Origin: Mesorhizobium shangrilense
Lineage (GTDB): Bacteria; Pseudomonadota; Alphaproteobacteria; Rhizobiales; Rhizobiaceae
NCBI RefSeq assembly: GCF_040537815.1
Contig: NZ_JBEWSZ010000001.1
Coordinates: 1,426,001-1,490,000, forward strand
Length of the DNA: 64,000 nucleotides
Reading direction: 5' to 3'
Shown here one piece after another: positions 26,182 through 34,771 of the stretch. The notes under the pieces were generated by a model. It made no database searches and was not told the DNA's origin. It saw nothing but the letters and a program-made list of their open reading frames with translations. Numbering within the stretch: position 1 is the stretch's first letter; every line of letters starts with the position of its first letter. The position numbers and the translations under genes were made by a program.

Positions 26182-27003
26182 TCAGCGCTTCAGGTGGATG
26201 GTGATCCGACGCTCGATCCATTCGACCGCATGGCGTAGCAACTCGACCATGACAAGATACACCAGGGCGACCCAGATATAAGCTTGAATGTCGAAGCTGT
26301 TGGCGAAGGCGAGTTTCGCGTTGCCCATCAGATCATAGACAGTGATGATGGCGACGATAGCAGAAGCCTTGATCATCAGGATCAGCTCGTTGCCATAAGG
26401 CCGCAAGGCGACGATCAATGCCTGCGGCAGGATGATCTTGCGCAGTGTCTGCAGCTTGTGCAGGCCAAGCGAGGCAGCGCCTTCCCATTGGCCCCTCGGC
26501 ACACTCTCGATGGCGCCGCGCAGAATCTCGGCCTGGTAGGCCGCGGTGTTGAGCGCGAAAGCAAAGACGCCGCAGTTGAAGGCGTCTTTGAAAAAATCCC
26601 AGAGGCCGACCGTCTGGAGTTCCGGCCGGAACGAACCCAATCCGTAATAGACCAGAAACGTCTGAACCAGCAGAGGCGTGCCGCGGAAGAAATAGACGTA
26701 ACAATAAGCAAGGCCAGACAGGATCCGGTTCCTGGACATACGCCCATAAGCAACAGGCACGGACAAAATGGCACCAAGCACCATTGAAATGGCAACCAGC
26801 GACAGGGTGACGCCCAGGCCCTGCAGATAGGCCGGCGCATATTTGGCAAAGAAAGCGGCGTTCCAGGCAAAGAAGAGATAGCTGACGATGCCGAGGCCAA
26901 AGGCTATCCACAAGCCGACCAGTGCATAGCCGATGACGCGCCTGCGCGGCCAGCCGCGGGCCTGTGGCGGCGGCCGTTCGACCATGGTGGCTGTGGCGCT
27001 CAT
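26182..27003 (-). CDS. Polar amino-acid ABC transporter permease (HisM-like)
   Basis: A 273-aa inner-membrane protein with about five helices after a hydrophilic N-terminus. It has the HisMQ-type signatures YVYFFRGTPLLVQTFLVYYG and the coupling-helix EAA region AAYQAEILRGAIESVPRGQWEGAASLG. It overlaps the other permease by 4 bases, so the two form a heterodimeric channel for basic or polar amino acids. No ATPase gene follows; the next gene downstream is the unrelated dehydrogenase 111 bases away. Confidence 0.93.
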   Translation of the reverse strand: MSATATMVERPPPQARGWPRRRVIGYALVGLWIAFGLGIVSYLFFAWNAAFFAKYAPAYLQGLGVTLSLVAISMVLGAILSVPVAYGRMSRNRILSGLAYCYVYFFRGTPLLVQTFLVYYGLGSFRPELQTVGLWDFFKDAFNCGVFAFALNTAAYQAEILRGAIESVPRGQWEGAASLGLHKLQTLRKIILPQALIVALRPYGNELILMIKASAIVAIITVYDLMGNAKLAFANSFDIQAYIWVALVYLVMVELLRHAVEWIERRITIHLKR

Positions 27004-27719
27004 CGCTGTGCCTCTCGCCGACCGAGCGAGCGCAAAATGGCGTTGGTGGCGAAGGACGACACGATCGCCAAACCAAGAAAGACCAGGGCCGCCAGGCCGT
27101 AAAACAGGAACGAATGCTTGGTGACGCGAGCGGCCACACCGGCGTTGCGCAACGTCTCCGCGAGGCCAACGACCGACACGAGCGAGGTGTCCTTCAGGAG
27201 GCTGAGCCAGCAGTTTTCGAGGCCGGGAAACGCAATGCGCAGAAGCTGCGGCAAGATCACCTTGCGCATGGTCAGCCAGTTCGAAAGGCCGATGGCGTAG
27301 CCGCCCTCATATTGGCCCTTCGGTATGGCGCGGAAGGCCGAAAGGAAAACCTCGCTGGCATAGGACGAGAAGATCAGGGAGAGCACGATCATGCCGGCGA
27401 CGAAGCTGTTGACGTCGACTGTCGCTTCAGGCCGAAAAAACCTGATGAGATGCTGCAGCAAAATCGGCATGCCGAAGAAAAACAGGAAGAGCGTCACCAG
27501 TTCCGGCAGGCCACGGAAGACCGTGGTGTAGATGTTGGCCGCAAGGCGCAGGGACGGCTCTTCGGATTGCTTTCCCAGTGCAATGAAAAACCCAAGCGTC
27601 AGGCCGATGGGAAGCGTCGCCAGCGCCAGTGCAATGGTGACCATCGCACCATAGGCGATATCGTCCGACCAGCCATCAGGTCCCCAGCTGAGAAGCGTCC
27701 ATATGGTCGGGCCTTGCAT
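27000..27719 (-). CDS. Polar amino-acid ABC transporter permease (HisQ-like)
   Basis: A 239-aa membrane protein. Typical features: ITIALALATLPIGLTLGFFIALG, VFRGLPELVTLFLFFFG, and the EAA loop YASEVFLSAFRAIPKGQYEGGYAIGLS. It is the partner of the HisM-like permease, and its start is 82 bases downstream of the binding-protein stop. That gap contains a 12-bp perfect hairpin likely to let the binding-protein mRNA accumulate above the permease mRNA. Confidence 0.93.
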   Translation of the reverse strand: MQGPTIWTLLSWGPDGWSDDIAYGAMVTIALALATLPIGLTLGFFIALGKQSEEPSLRLAANIYTTVFRGLPELVTLFLFFFGMPILLQHLIRFFRPEATVDVNSFVAGMIVLSLIFSSYASEVFLSAFRAIPKGQYEGGYAIGLSNWLTMRKVILPQLLRIAFPGLENCWLSLLKDTSLVSVVGLAETLRNAGVAARVTKHSFLFYGLAALVFLGLAIVSSFATNAILRSLGRREAQR

Positions 27720-27759
27720 TGGCTAGATCTATCTCCCCGATGTTCCTGAAACGGATGCA

Positions 27760-27788
27760 AAGGCGGCAGGGAATGCCCCTGCCGCCTT
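27760..27788 (-). promoter_or_regulatory. Intercistronic 12-bp hairpin between binding-protein and permease genes
   Basis: AAGGCGGCAGGG (27760-27771) and its exact complement CCCTGCCGCCTT (27777-27788) enclose a 5-base loop. No T-run follows, so it is more likely an mRNA-stabilising or partially terminating element than a full terminator. Similar hairpins after periplasmic binding-protein genes (for example malE, hisJ) raise binding-protein levels over permeases. Confidence 0.6.
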
Positions 27789-27801
27789 GACCTGGTGCCT
27801 A

Positions 27802-28587
27802 TCAGGACGCACTACCGAAGACGTCGAACGTGAAGTACTTGTCGTTGATTTCCTTGTATTTTCCATTGGCGCGAATGGCGTCGATGGCGGCGTTGAGCTT
27901 GTTGACGAGATCCGTCTCACCCTTGCGAACGGCGATGCCGGCGCCTGGTCCGAAGATTTCGACCGGCTGCGGCGACGGTGTGCCGAGGATCTTGCAGCAG
28001 GCGCCGTCCGGCGTGGCCAGCCACTGGCTCAACACGACGATATCATCTTCAATCGCGTCGAGGCGGCCATTGGCGAGATCGGCCTGTTCCTCGGGGCTGC
28101 TCGGATAGCCCTTGACGGTGCTGTCGGTAAAGGTCTTCGAGGCATAGTTGAAATGCGTCGTGGTGGTCGCGACGCCGACGGTCTTGCCCGCCAGGTCCGC
28201 CTTGGTCACGCCCTTCAGCGTCGAGTCCTTCGGCACGGCGATCGCCGACGGCGTGTTGTAGTATTTGTTCGAGAAGTCGACCTTTTCCTTGCGCTCGGGC
28301 GTGATCGACATCGAGGCGACGATGGCGTCGAACTTGCCGGCCTGAAGCGCGGGAATGATGCCGTCCCAATCCTGGGCGACGAAGGTGCACTTCACCTTCA
28401 TTTCATCGCAGAGCGCCTTGGCGATGTCGATGTCGAAGCCCACGAGCTGACCGTCCGCCGTGAGGTTGTTGAACGGGGGGTAGGCGCCTTCGGTGCCGAT
28501 TCTCAGGGTTTTTTCCTGGGCCTGTGCTACGCCGAGCGTCAGCAGCGCGGCCGATGCGGCGAGCGCGATACGCAGTGCAATACGCAT
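27802..28587 (-). CDS. Periplasmic amino-acid-binding protein of ABC transporter (ArgT/HisJ-like)
   Basis: A 261-aa protein with signal peptide MRIALRIALAASAALLTLG ending AQAQ (~residue 23). The mature protein shows the SBP family 3 signature: LRIGTEGAYPPFN, GQLVGFDIDIAKALCDEMK, IVASMSITPERKEKVDFSNKYY. These resemble lysine/arginine/ornithine/histidine-binding proteins, but ligand specificity cannot be fixed. First gene of a minus-strand transport operon (binding protein, HisQ, HisM). Cysteines C42 and C49-region may form the usual disulfide. Confidence 0.94.
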   Translation of the reverse strand: MRIALRIALAASAALLTLGVAQAQEKTLRIGTEGAYPPFNNLTADGQLVGFDIDIAKALCDEMKVKCTFVAQDWDGIIPALQAGKFDAIVASMSITPERKEKVDFSNKYYNTPSAIAVPKDSTLKGVTKADLAGKTVGVATTTTHFNYASKTFTDSTVKGYPSSPEEQADLANGRLDAIEDDIVVLSQWLATPDGACCKILGTPSPQPVEIFGPGAGIAVRKGETDLVNKLNAAIDAIRANGKYKEINDKYFTFDVFGSAS

Positions 28588-28743
28588 AATTGTCCTCTCT
28601 TTAGGTCCCGGCCGTCGTTCCTAACGGCTCTGTGGGGCGGTGCTTTTGACCGCCCGCTGGTGGGATACTCCCACTCTTTCCAAGAAAAAAGCAACTGCAA
28701 AACCGTCAAAATCCGCAATGCTATTCTGCCGTTACGTCATCGC

Positions 28744-29253
28744 TCAAGCAACGAGACCGGTCGTTCGCTCGACAAAGTCGGCTATCGATTTCGTATCGTC
28801 GAGATCGAACACCGGCAGGTTGTTGTTCTCGACGGCGAAATCGGAAGCGATGGCGACTATGTTTGGATCGCTTGCCGAAAGTGGCGTCCGGTCCTTGGCA
28901 TCCATTCGCCGCGTTTCGATTTTCCGGTGCGCTTCGCGCTTGTAGCCCTCGACGATGACGATATCGGACGGGGCAAGCCGAGACAGGATGGCTTCGAGTG
29001 TCGGCTCATCCTCGCCGCGCAATTCATGCATTAGGGCCCAGCGGTTGCCGGACACGATGGCGACTTCGGTGGCGCCCGCCTGACGGTGGCGGAAGGAGTC
29101 CGCGCCTGGCTTGTCGATGTCGAAGTCATGATGCGCGTGCTTGATCGTCGATACTTTCCAGCCGCGCCGGACCAGCTCGGCAACCAGCTTTTCGGTCAGT
29201 GTGGTCTTGCCGGAATTCTTCCATCCGGTGATGCCGAAGACGCGTCTGTTCAT
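28744..29253 (-). CDS. mobB: Molybdopterin-guanine dinucleotide biosynthesis protein MobB
   Basis: A 169-aa GTP-binding protein. P-loop GWKNSGKTTLTEKLVAEL at the N-terminus, VSTIKHAHHDFDIDKPGADSFRHRQAGA (contains the conserved KHAHHDFD and GKDSFRHR-like blocks) and IVIVEGYKREAHRKIE. It supports MobA in attaching GMP to molybdopterin. Its ATG overlaps the mobA stop by 4 bases. Confidence 0.95.
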   Translation of the reverse strand: MNRRVFGITGWKNSGKTTLTEKLVAELVRRGWKVSTIKHAHHDFDIDKPGADSFRHRQAGATEVAIVSGNRWALMHELRGEDEPTLEAILSRLAPSDIVIVEGYKREAHRKIETRRMDAKDRTPLSASDPNIVAIASDFAVENNNLPVFDLDDTKSIADFVERTTGLVA

Positions 29254-29876
29254 GATTTCATGGCCTGCAGCAGACGCTCGGCGTGGGCAAGGTCACCGGG
29301 CATGTTGACGTTGAAGAAGGGGTCGATCTGCCCCGATATCAGCATTGGAAATTCCACATCGACGGAACCATGCCGGTCTATGAATGCGGAAACCCGCCGG
29401 TTGTCTTCATCGACCAGAAAATGCCGCAGGCCATCGCGACACCCTATGGGCCAAAGCGCGAATGTCGGGTGTCGTTTGCCATCGGAACAGGCAACGGCCA
29501 TCGAGCCAGGGCGAGCAGCAACTGCGGACACCAGCCTCTCAACCATATCCTCCGGCAGGAATGGCGTGTCGCCGGCGGCGGTAACAAGGGCTTGGCAATT
29601 GGTGTTTTCAGCAACCCATTCGAGGCCGGCCAGGATTCCGGCCAGCGGTCCGGCAAAACCTTTCACAGTATCGGCAAGCACCGGGAGCGATATTCCAGTA
29701 AAGCGGACCGGATCGCCGTTGGCGCTGAGCGCCAGTGGTCCCACTTGTGGGGCGAATCGCTCGATGACATGGTCCAGCAGGCGACCACTGCCGAGCGCAA
29801 GCAGGCTCTTGTCGCCGCCGCCCATCCGTCGCGACTGACCGCCGGCCAGAATAATCCCTGCAACCTCTCTGTTCAT
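29250..29876 (-). CDS. mobA: Molybdenum cofactor guanylyltransferase MobA
   Basis: A 208-aa nucleotidyltransferase with the signature IILAGGQSRRMGGGDKSLLAL, followed by PVLADTVKGFAGPLAGILAGLEW and AAGDTPFLPEDMVERL. It transfers GMP from GTP to molybdopterin, forming bis-MGD for oxidoreductases such as nitrate reductase or formate dehydrogenase. It is coupled to mobB; moaA lies on the same strand about 2 kb upstream, separated by unrelated genes. Confidence 0.95.
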   Translation of the reverse strand: MNREVAGIILAGGQSRRMGGGDKSLLALGSGRLLDHVIERFAPQVGPLALSANGDPVRFTGISLPVLADTVKGFAGPLAGILAGLEWVAENTNCQALVTAAGDTPFLPEDMVERLVSAVAARPGSMAVACSDGKRHPTFALWPIGCRDGLRHFLVDEDNRRVSAFIDRHGSVDVEFPMLISGQIDPFFNVNMPGDLAHAERLLQAMKS

Positions 29877-29917
29877 CCCATGGCCTTCAGGCCAATCCTC
29901 CAGGTGATCGGTGGGGC

Positions 29918-30913
29918 CTATATGCCGTCCGGCGCCATGGAGGGTCCAGTGCTTTCAGCGACGATCCTGCGCCGGCCGACGACCCGTTCGCGATAGAGCG
30001 CGTAGAGGCCTGAACCGATGATGATCGTGGCGCCCGTGACCATCGGAAGGTCGGGCACGTCACCGAAGATGATCAGGCCGAGCACGATCGACCACAGCAG
30101 GGACGTGTAACGGAATGGCGCGATGAATGAGATCTCGCCGGCCCGCATCGCCATGATGATGAATTGATAGCCGATGAGCACGAGGACGGCCGCGAGCGCC
30201 AGCAGGGCCGTGGCTCGTCCTGTCAGCGGCGTCCAGCCGCCCATCGGTGTCAGCAGGGTCGCACCGACGATCGTCATGGCGATCGCCGTTGCCGTCGAGA
30301 CCAGCAATGACGGAATGGCCGCGGGTATCCGCTTGGTGGCGAGGTCGCGCACCGTACAGCAGGCGACGGAAGCCAGCGCCACCAGCGAAAACACGCTGAA
30401 CCCCTCGAAGCCGGGGCGCACGATAATGAGCACGCCGGTAAATCCAGCGGCAATCGCCAGCCAGCGCCGCCAGCCAACGCCCTCGTTGAAGACAAGCGCC
30501 GCGCCCATCGTCACCGCCAGCGGCAGCGCCTGCAGCACGGACGAGACATTGGCGATCGGCAAGTGGGCAAGGGCGATCAGGAAGGCCACCGTTCCACCCG
30601 CTTCACCAATCACGCGTATCGCCACCAACGGCTGCAGCATGGAGCCCAACTGTTTCAGCGCGCCGCTCCGCCAGGCAAGCAGACCAACAAAAAGCGAGGC
30701 GAAGGCGCCCCTGACAAGCATGACCTGCGCCATGTTCATCGATTCGGATGAGTATTTGGTGATGGCGTCGTTGAACGTGAAACCGGCCATGGCCACCAAC
30801 ATGAACAACGCGCTGCGAATGTTGGGAGAAAGGGCCAAGGCGACTACCGTTCTGCTTTGCCCAAAGCCTGTAGCAGCCGGCCACAGGACAGCAACGTCAA
30901 AAGGCTGGGCCAC
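29918..30913 (-). CDS. DMT/EamA family membrane transporter
   Basis: A ten-helix inner-membrane protein of the drug/metabolite transporter superfamily with two EamA repeats (AMAGFTFNDAITKY...LVRGAFASLFVGLLA; later ALIFGDVPDLPMVTGATIIIGSG). Up to 331 aa if the GTG at 30913 is used; a start ~24-37 codons further in is equally plausible, because the first helix begins near residue 34. Substrate unknown; related proteins export amino acids or other metabolites. It lies 41 bases upstream of mobA. Confidence 0.88.
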   Translation of the reverse strand: MAQPFDVAVLWPAATGFGQSRTVVALALSPNIRSALFMLVAMAGFTFNDAITKYSSESMNMAQVMLVRGAFASLFVGLLAWRSGALKQLGSMLQPLVAIRVIGEAGGTVAFLIALAHLPIANVSSVLQALPLAVTMGAALVFNEGVGWRRWLAIAAGFTGVLIIVRPGFEGFSVFSLVALASVACCTVRDLATKRIPAAIPSLLVSTATAIAMTIVGATLLTPMGGWTPLTGRATALLALAAVLVLIGYQFIIMAMRAGEISFIAPFRYTSLLWSIVLGLIIFGDVPDLPMVTGATIIIGSGLYALYRERVVGRRRIVAESTGPSMAPDGI

Positions 30914-30990
30914 GCCGCCTTGCGGCGCGGTCCGAGCGCCATCTCATTTACTGGCAATGTGTCGCGACAGTTCAGGGAAGACGGCGAAAC

Positions 30991-31350
30991 TCACTTCTTT
31001 GGCGTCAGCACCTCGGTGCCATTGCCTTCCTTGCCGGCGATCGTCCACAGGCCGTGCAGCGAGCCGTCTTCCTCCACCTTGTAGACGACGAGGCCGATGT
31101 CCTTGCCCAAGACATAGCCTGCGGAAAAAGCATCATCGTTGCGCATGCAGATCCCATCCGAGGACGAGTCACCTGTCGCCCAGTGGATTGTGCAGGTTGT
31201 CTCGCTGGTCAGCGTGATGGTCGCTTCGCCGCCATAGGAGGATCCGTCGAAATTGGTGCCGGCGACAGTGTAGGTACCGCCGATCGACTGAGCCGCCGCC
31301 GGCAAGGCCGAAAGGCCGAGCAATGCCAGAGAAAGAATGAGTTTGCGCAT
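30991..31350 (-). CDS. Small exported protein of unknown function
   Basis: A 119-aa product from ATG 31350 with signal peptide MRKLILSLALLGLSALPAAAQS. The mature part is beta-rich: GGTYTVAGTNFDGSSYGG, EATITLTSETTCTIHWATG, then VVYKVEEDGSLHGLWTI. Two cysteines (~55, ~70) could pair. The pattern GTYxVxGTNxDGSxYxG recurs in small rhizobial secreted proteins that I know only as hypothetical. Monocistronic by spacing. Confidence 0.75.
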   Translation of the reverse strand: MRKLILSLALLGLSALPAAAQSIGGTYTVAGTNFDGSSYGGEATITLTSETTCTIHWATGDSSSDGICMRNDDAFSAGYVLGKDIGLVVYKVEEDGSLHGLWTIAGKEGNGTEVLTPKK

Positions 31351-31466
31351 GTTGTTAGTCCCCACCGAGCGAAAACCGCTGCCCCGTCAAACTAGGCTCC
31401 GAGGGGACGGCGGTAAATGCGTAAGTCCTTAAGCAAAACGATATTGTCGTGGTGTGGCCGAAATGC

Positions 31467-31949
31467 TCAATCGGCCTTCAGGCTGGCGGCGATGGAGCCA
31501 ACAAGCGCGTCATATCGGGCTTTCAGCGCAGGCGGATATTCGATCCACACCGTGCGGATGACACCATCCCTGCCGAAGAGCCGGCGCTCGTAAAAAATCT
31601 CGCCGTCCTTGGTCCCCGACAGCACCGCCCAGTCCTTGCCGGTTTTGCTGTAGGTGATCTTGTAGCCTGGTTCGCTGTCGGCTCTCTCGGCTGCAACAAA
31701 ACCTTTCGGCGTGTCATTGTCGATGTTCAGGATGCCCGAACAGATCAGGCTGGCGCCGTCCGTGCTCAACCATTCCTGTCCGTCACCATTCTCTGGCTCG
31801 GGCTGGCGGTCGGTGAAAACTTCGTCGGGAAACGTGCAGGTCGTGCCGAAGCGCGCGTTGGTGTAAGTGAACGGCGCAGCATATGCACCGCCGGAGGCGA
31901 TCGCGGCAGCTACGATCTGGAAAGCCAGGATTGAATACCGCCGCTGCAT
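31467..31949 (-). CDS. Exported protein of unknown function
   Basis: A 160-aa product starting MQRRYSILAFQIVAAAIASGG, giving a signal peptide ending AYAA; a start six codons earlier (31967) is possible. The mature part has YTNARFGTTCTFPDEVF, GASLICSG and GFVAAERADSEPGYKITYSK, and ends YDALVGSIAASLKAD. The two cysteines (in TTCTF and LICSG) could form a disulfide. Similar ~160-aa proteins occur in rhizobia without an assigned role. Confidence 0.75.
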   Translation of the reverse strand: MQRRYSILAFQIVAAAIASGGAYAAPFTYTNARFGTTCTFPDEVFTDRQPEPENGDGQEWLSTDGASLICSGILNIDNDTPKGFVAAERADSEPGYKITYSKTGKDWAVLSGTKDGEIFYERRLFGRDGVIRTVWIEYPPALKARYDALVGSIAASLKAD

Positions 31950-32006
31950 GAATGGCCCCCAGCCCATGGTCGGAAAGCAAATCCTAACACGGGATGGTTG
32001 GAAAGA

Positions 32007-33002
32007 TCAGCCGCCGGTGACACTCATATGCCGCGAGACCGACGGGCGGCTGGTGCGGCGATCGATGATGAAATCATGGCCCTTCGGCTTGCGGCCGATG
32101 GCCTCGTCGATTGCGGCAGCGACGAGTTCGTTGCCCTCGGACGCGCGCAACGGCGCGCGCAGATCGGCGGCGTCCTCCTGGCCGAGGCACATATAGAGGG
32201 TGCCTGTGCAGGTCAGCCTGACGCGGTTGCAGCTTTCGCAGAAATTATGCGTCATCGGCGTGATGAAGCCGAGCCGCCCGCCGGTTTCCGCGACATGGAC
32301 GTAGCGGGCCGGACCGCCGGTCTTGTAGGGAATGTCCGAAAGCGTGAACTGGCGCTCGAGCGAAGCGCGCAGCAGCGACAGCGGCAGATACTGGTCGGTG
32401 CGGTCAGCGTCGACCTCGCCCATCGGCATGGTTTCAATGACCGTCAGGTCCATGCCGCGGCCATGCGCCCAGCGCATCATCTCCGGCAATTCGGCGTCGT
32501 TGAAGTCCCTCAGCGCCACCGCGTTGATCTTGACTTTCAGACCTGCCGCCTGCGCGGCGTCGATACCCGCCATGACCTTGCCGAGATGGCCCCAGCGTGT
32601 GATGGCGTGGAACTTGTCGGCGTCGAGCGTATCCAGCGAAACGTTGATGCGCTTGACCCCGCAATCGGCGAGTTCCGCGGCAAAACGCGAGAGCTGCGAG
32701 CCGTTGGTGGTCAGCGTCAGTTCTTCCAGTGCCCCGCTATCCAGGTGGCGCGATATCTGGCGCACCAGATGCATGATGTTCTTGCGCACCAGCGGTTCAC
32801 CGCCGGTGAGGCGCAGTTTCCGGACACCCTTGTCGATGAACACGGTGCAGAGCCGGTCGAGTTCTTCCAGCGAAAGCAGATCCTTTTTCGGCAGGAAGGC
32901 CATGTCTTCGGCCATGCAGTAGGTGCAGCGGAAATCGCAGCGGTCGGTGACCGACACGCGCAAATAGCTGATCGTGCGACCGAATGGGTCGATCATGTCC
33001 AT
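32007..33002 (-). CDS. moaA: GTP 3',8-cyclase MoaA
   Basis: A radical-SAM enzyme for the first step of molybdenum-cofactor synthesis. The 331-aa product has the N-terminal 4Fe-4S motif [13 protein letters not shown], the C-terminal second-cluster motif [11 protein letters not shown]...[19 protein letters not shown], and ends with the conserved Gly-Gly needed for activity (VTGG). Start is set at 33002; an internal Met two codons later also fits. It is divergent from the DUF971 gene. With mobA and mobB it shows the strain makes bis-MGD. Confidence 0.96.
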   Translation of the reverse strand: MDMIDPFGRTISYLRVSVTDRCDFRCTYCMAEDMAFLPKKDLLSLEELDRLCTVFIDKGVRKLRLTGGEPLVRKNIMHLVRQISRHLDSGALEELTLTTNGSQLSRFAAELADCGVKRINVSLDTLDADKFHAITRWGHLGKVMAGIDAAQAAGLKVKINAVALRDFNDAELPEMMRWAHGRGMDLTVIETMPMGEVDADRTDQYLPLSLLRASLERQFTLSDIPYKTGGPARYVHVAETGGRLGFITPMTHNFCESCNRVRLTCTGTLYMCLGQEDAADLRAPLRASEGNELVAAAIDEAIGRKPKGHDFIIDRRTSRPSVSRHMSVTGG

Positions 33003-33201
33003 GCTTAAACGTTTCCCATGGCTGCGAACGGCATCGTTATATACTGCTATGTGATACGATCCGATCCGCCATTCAAGATAGCCTGCCTTGATCTTTGGTA
33101 ACATTCCCGGGCCGACATTGCGTGTCGGCCGATTTCAAATGGCCTTTTCCCCCTTTGCGAAGCAGCGTAGGGAGGAGGCCGACAAAGCAGGATATTTCAC
33201 C

Positions 33202-33555
33202 ATGACGGCGCCGAAGGAACTCAGGGTCTCGAAGGACCGCAAGCTGCTCTCCGTCACCTTTCCCGGCCATCAGCCGTTCGAACTGCCGGCGGAACTGCTG
33301 CGTGTCGCCTCGCCATCGGCGGAAGTGCAGGGGCATTCGCCGGAGCAGCGCGTCACCGTTCCGGGCAAGCGCAACGTTACCATACTCAAGATCGAGCCGG
33401 TCGGCAATTACGCCGTGCGCATCACCTTCGACGATTTCCACGACACCGGCATCTTCACCTGGAATTACCTACACACGCTTGGCCATGAGAAGGAGGCGCG
33501 CTGGGACGCCTATCTCGCGGAGCTTGCGGAAAAGGGTCTGAGCCGGGATCGCTAA
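33202..33555 (+). CDS. DUF971 (GBBH-like) domain protein
   Basis: A 117-aa protein. Visible family pattern: KELRVSKDRKLLSVTFPG, FELPAELLRVASPSAEVQGH, VTILKIEPVGNYAVRITFDD and the strongly conserved GIFTWNYLHTLG. DUF971 proteins resemble the N-terminal domain of gamma-butyrobetaine hydroxylase and are linked with Fe-S and P-loop (Mrp-type) contexts in bacteria. Start ATG 33202 is preferred over the longer frame from 33088, whose extra residues match nothing. It sits divergently from moaA with ~200 bases between. Confidence 0.88.
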   Translation: MTAPKELRVSKDRKLLSVTFPGHQPFELPAELLRVASPSAEVQGHSPEQRVTVPGKRNVTILKIEPVGNYAVRITFDDFHDTGIFTWNYLHTLGHEKEARWDAYLAELAEKGLSRDR

Positions 33556-33571
33556 TTCTACTTCTTTGTCT

Positions 33572-33619
33572 GAGCATGATCCGTTCCGAAAACCGGCTTC
33601 CACTTTCGGGATCATGCTC
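33572..33619. repeat. Palindromic interspersed repeat (GAGCATGATC type)
   Basis: A 48-base element bounded by GAGCATGATC and its complement GATCATGCTC, with inner CCGAAAACCGG and CCACTTTCGGG segments. This is a sequence type I recall as abundant between genes in Mesorhizobium and related genomes. It begins 16 bases after the DUF971 stop and may act as an mRNA end structure. It differs from the TGCATGTCGCCC repeat near 11-12.5 kb, but the layout (inverted ends, inner 'AAAACCG' and 'CACTTT') looks related. Confidence 0.75.
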
Positions 33620-33685
33620 ACGCTGACGTCGTGAAGACGTCACACATCTGGAGTAGCGCCGGCAAAAAGTTCGGAGACGAAGCTG

Positions 33686-34297
33686 ATGTCCCTCATCACC
33701 ACGGTCGAGCAGCTTGAAGCGCTTTATGGCGTTCCGGGCGAGGCCTCGCTGGTCAAGGAACTCGACCACGTCATTCCGGAGTACGCAGCATTCATCGAGG
33801 CCTCGCCATTCGTCGCCCTGGCGACCAGCGGGCCAGAGGGGCTGGATTGCTCACCGCGCGGCGATCTCGCGGGCTTCGTCAGGATCCATGATTCGAAAAC
33901 CCTGATGATGCCGGACCGTCGCGGCAACAACCGCGCCGATTCGCTCAGGAACATCATTCGCGACGCGCGCGTCGGCCTGTTGTTCCTCGTGCCTGGCTCC
34001 GGCACGACGCTGCGCGTCAACGGTCGCGCTCATATCACCACCGACGCGGCGCTGTGTGCAACGTTCACCGTGGACGGCAAAATGGCCCGCTCGGTAACCG
34101 TCGTTGATGTCGATTCGGTCTATTTCCAATGTGCCCGCGCCATCGTCCGCTCCGAGCTTTGGAACCCGGCGAGGCATGTCGATCCGAAGTCGCTGCCGAC
34201 GCCCGGGCAAATCCTGGAAGTGGCCAGCCGCAAGAACATTGACGGCGAGGCCTACGACAGGGAATGGCCGGAGCGAGCAAAAAAGTCGATGTGGTAG
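33686..34297 (+). CDS. Pyridoxamine 5'-phosphate oxidase-family flavin-binding protein
   Basis: A 203-aa protein with the split-barrel pattern: FVALATSGPEGLDCSPRGDLAGFVRI, LMMPDRRGNNRADSLRNIIRDARVGLLFLVPG (within this, PDRRGNNRADSLRNI is diagnostic) and LRVNGRAHI. This matches the MSMEG_1061-type FMN-dependent PNPOx subfamily. Substrate unknown; many members reduce small molecules with F420 or FMN. It converges with the MarR gene. Confidence 0.88.
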   Translation: MSLITTVEQLEALYGVPGEASLVKELDHVIPEYAAFIEASPFVALATSGPEGLDCSPRGDLAGFVRIHDSKTLMMPDRRGNNRADSLRNIIRDARVGLLFLVPGSGTTLRVNGRAHITTDAALCATFTVDGKMARSVTVVDVDSVYFQCARAIVRSELWNPARHVDPKSLPTPGQILEVASRKNIDGEAYDREWPERAKKSMW

Positions 34298-34318
34298 GCA
34301 CCAGGGCTGAAACAGCCG

Positions 34319-34771
34319 TTACGCTTCCTTCAGCGCGTCATAAATCTTGCGCATCTGCTCGCCGATCATGTCGCATTGTTCGGGCGTAGACTGGCTCATC
34401 GCCTTCTCGATCAGCGCCATGTGGACTTTCAGCGCCTGCATCAGCAGAGCTTCACCCGCCTCGGTCAGGGTCAGCCGCAGAATACGCTTGTCCTTTTCAT
34501 CACCCTCGCGGCGCAGCAATCCACGCGTTTCAAGCTGCGGCAGCAGCATGGTGATGTTGGAACGGCCGACCAGAAGCCGTCGCGCGAGATCATGCTGCGA
34601 CATGCCGGGGTGGCGATAAAGGTTCATCAGCACGTCGAGTTGCGCCGGCTTCAGGTCCAGCGGCGCAAGCTTCACCGCCAAGGCTCTTTCGATCACATGG
34701 CAGGCGCGCGCGACCGCGACCCAGTTGCGAAAACGCGGGTTGTCCCAGGGTAGGTCTTGTTTAATGTTCAT
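34319..34771 (-). CDS. MarR family transcriptional regulator
   Basis: A 150-aa dimeric winged-helix protein: PAQLDVLMNLYRHPGMSQHDLARRLLVGRSNITMLLPQLETRGLLRREGDEKDKRILRLTLTEAG carries the HTH and wing (SQHDLARRLLVGRSNITMLL; DEKDKRILRLT). It is divergent from an alpha/beta hydrolase gene, 47 bases between starts. Two identical-arm palindromes lie in that gap, and one overlaps its own start codon, so autorepression and control of the hydrolase are likely. Confidence 0.92.
   Translation of the reverse strand: MNIKQDLPWDNPRFRNWVAVARACHVIERALAVKLAPLDLKPAQLDVLMNLYRHPGMSQHDLARRLLVGRSNITMLLPQLETRGLLRREGDEKDKRILRLTLTEAGEALLMQALKVHMALIEKAMSQSTPEQCDMIGEQMRKIYDALKEA

Noticed and set aside
27787..29034. 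A 415-codon plus-strand frame across the binding-protein and mobB genes
   Set aside because: It spans two well-supported minus-strand genes and their intergenic region, with a Gly/Arg-rich, motif-free translation.
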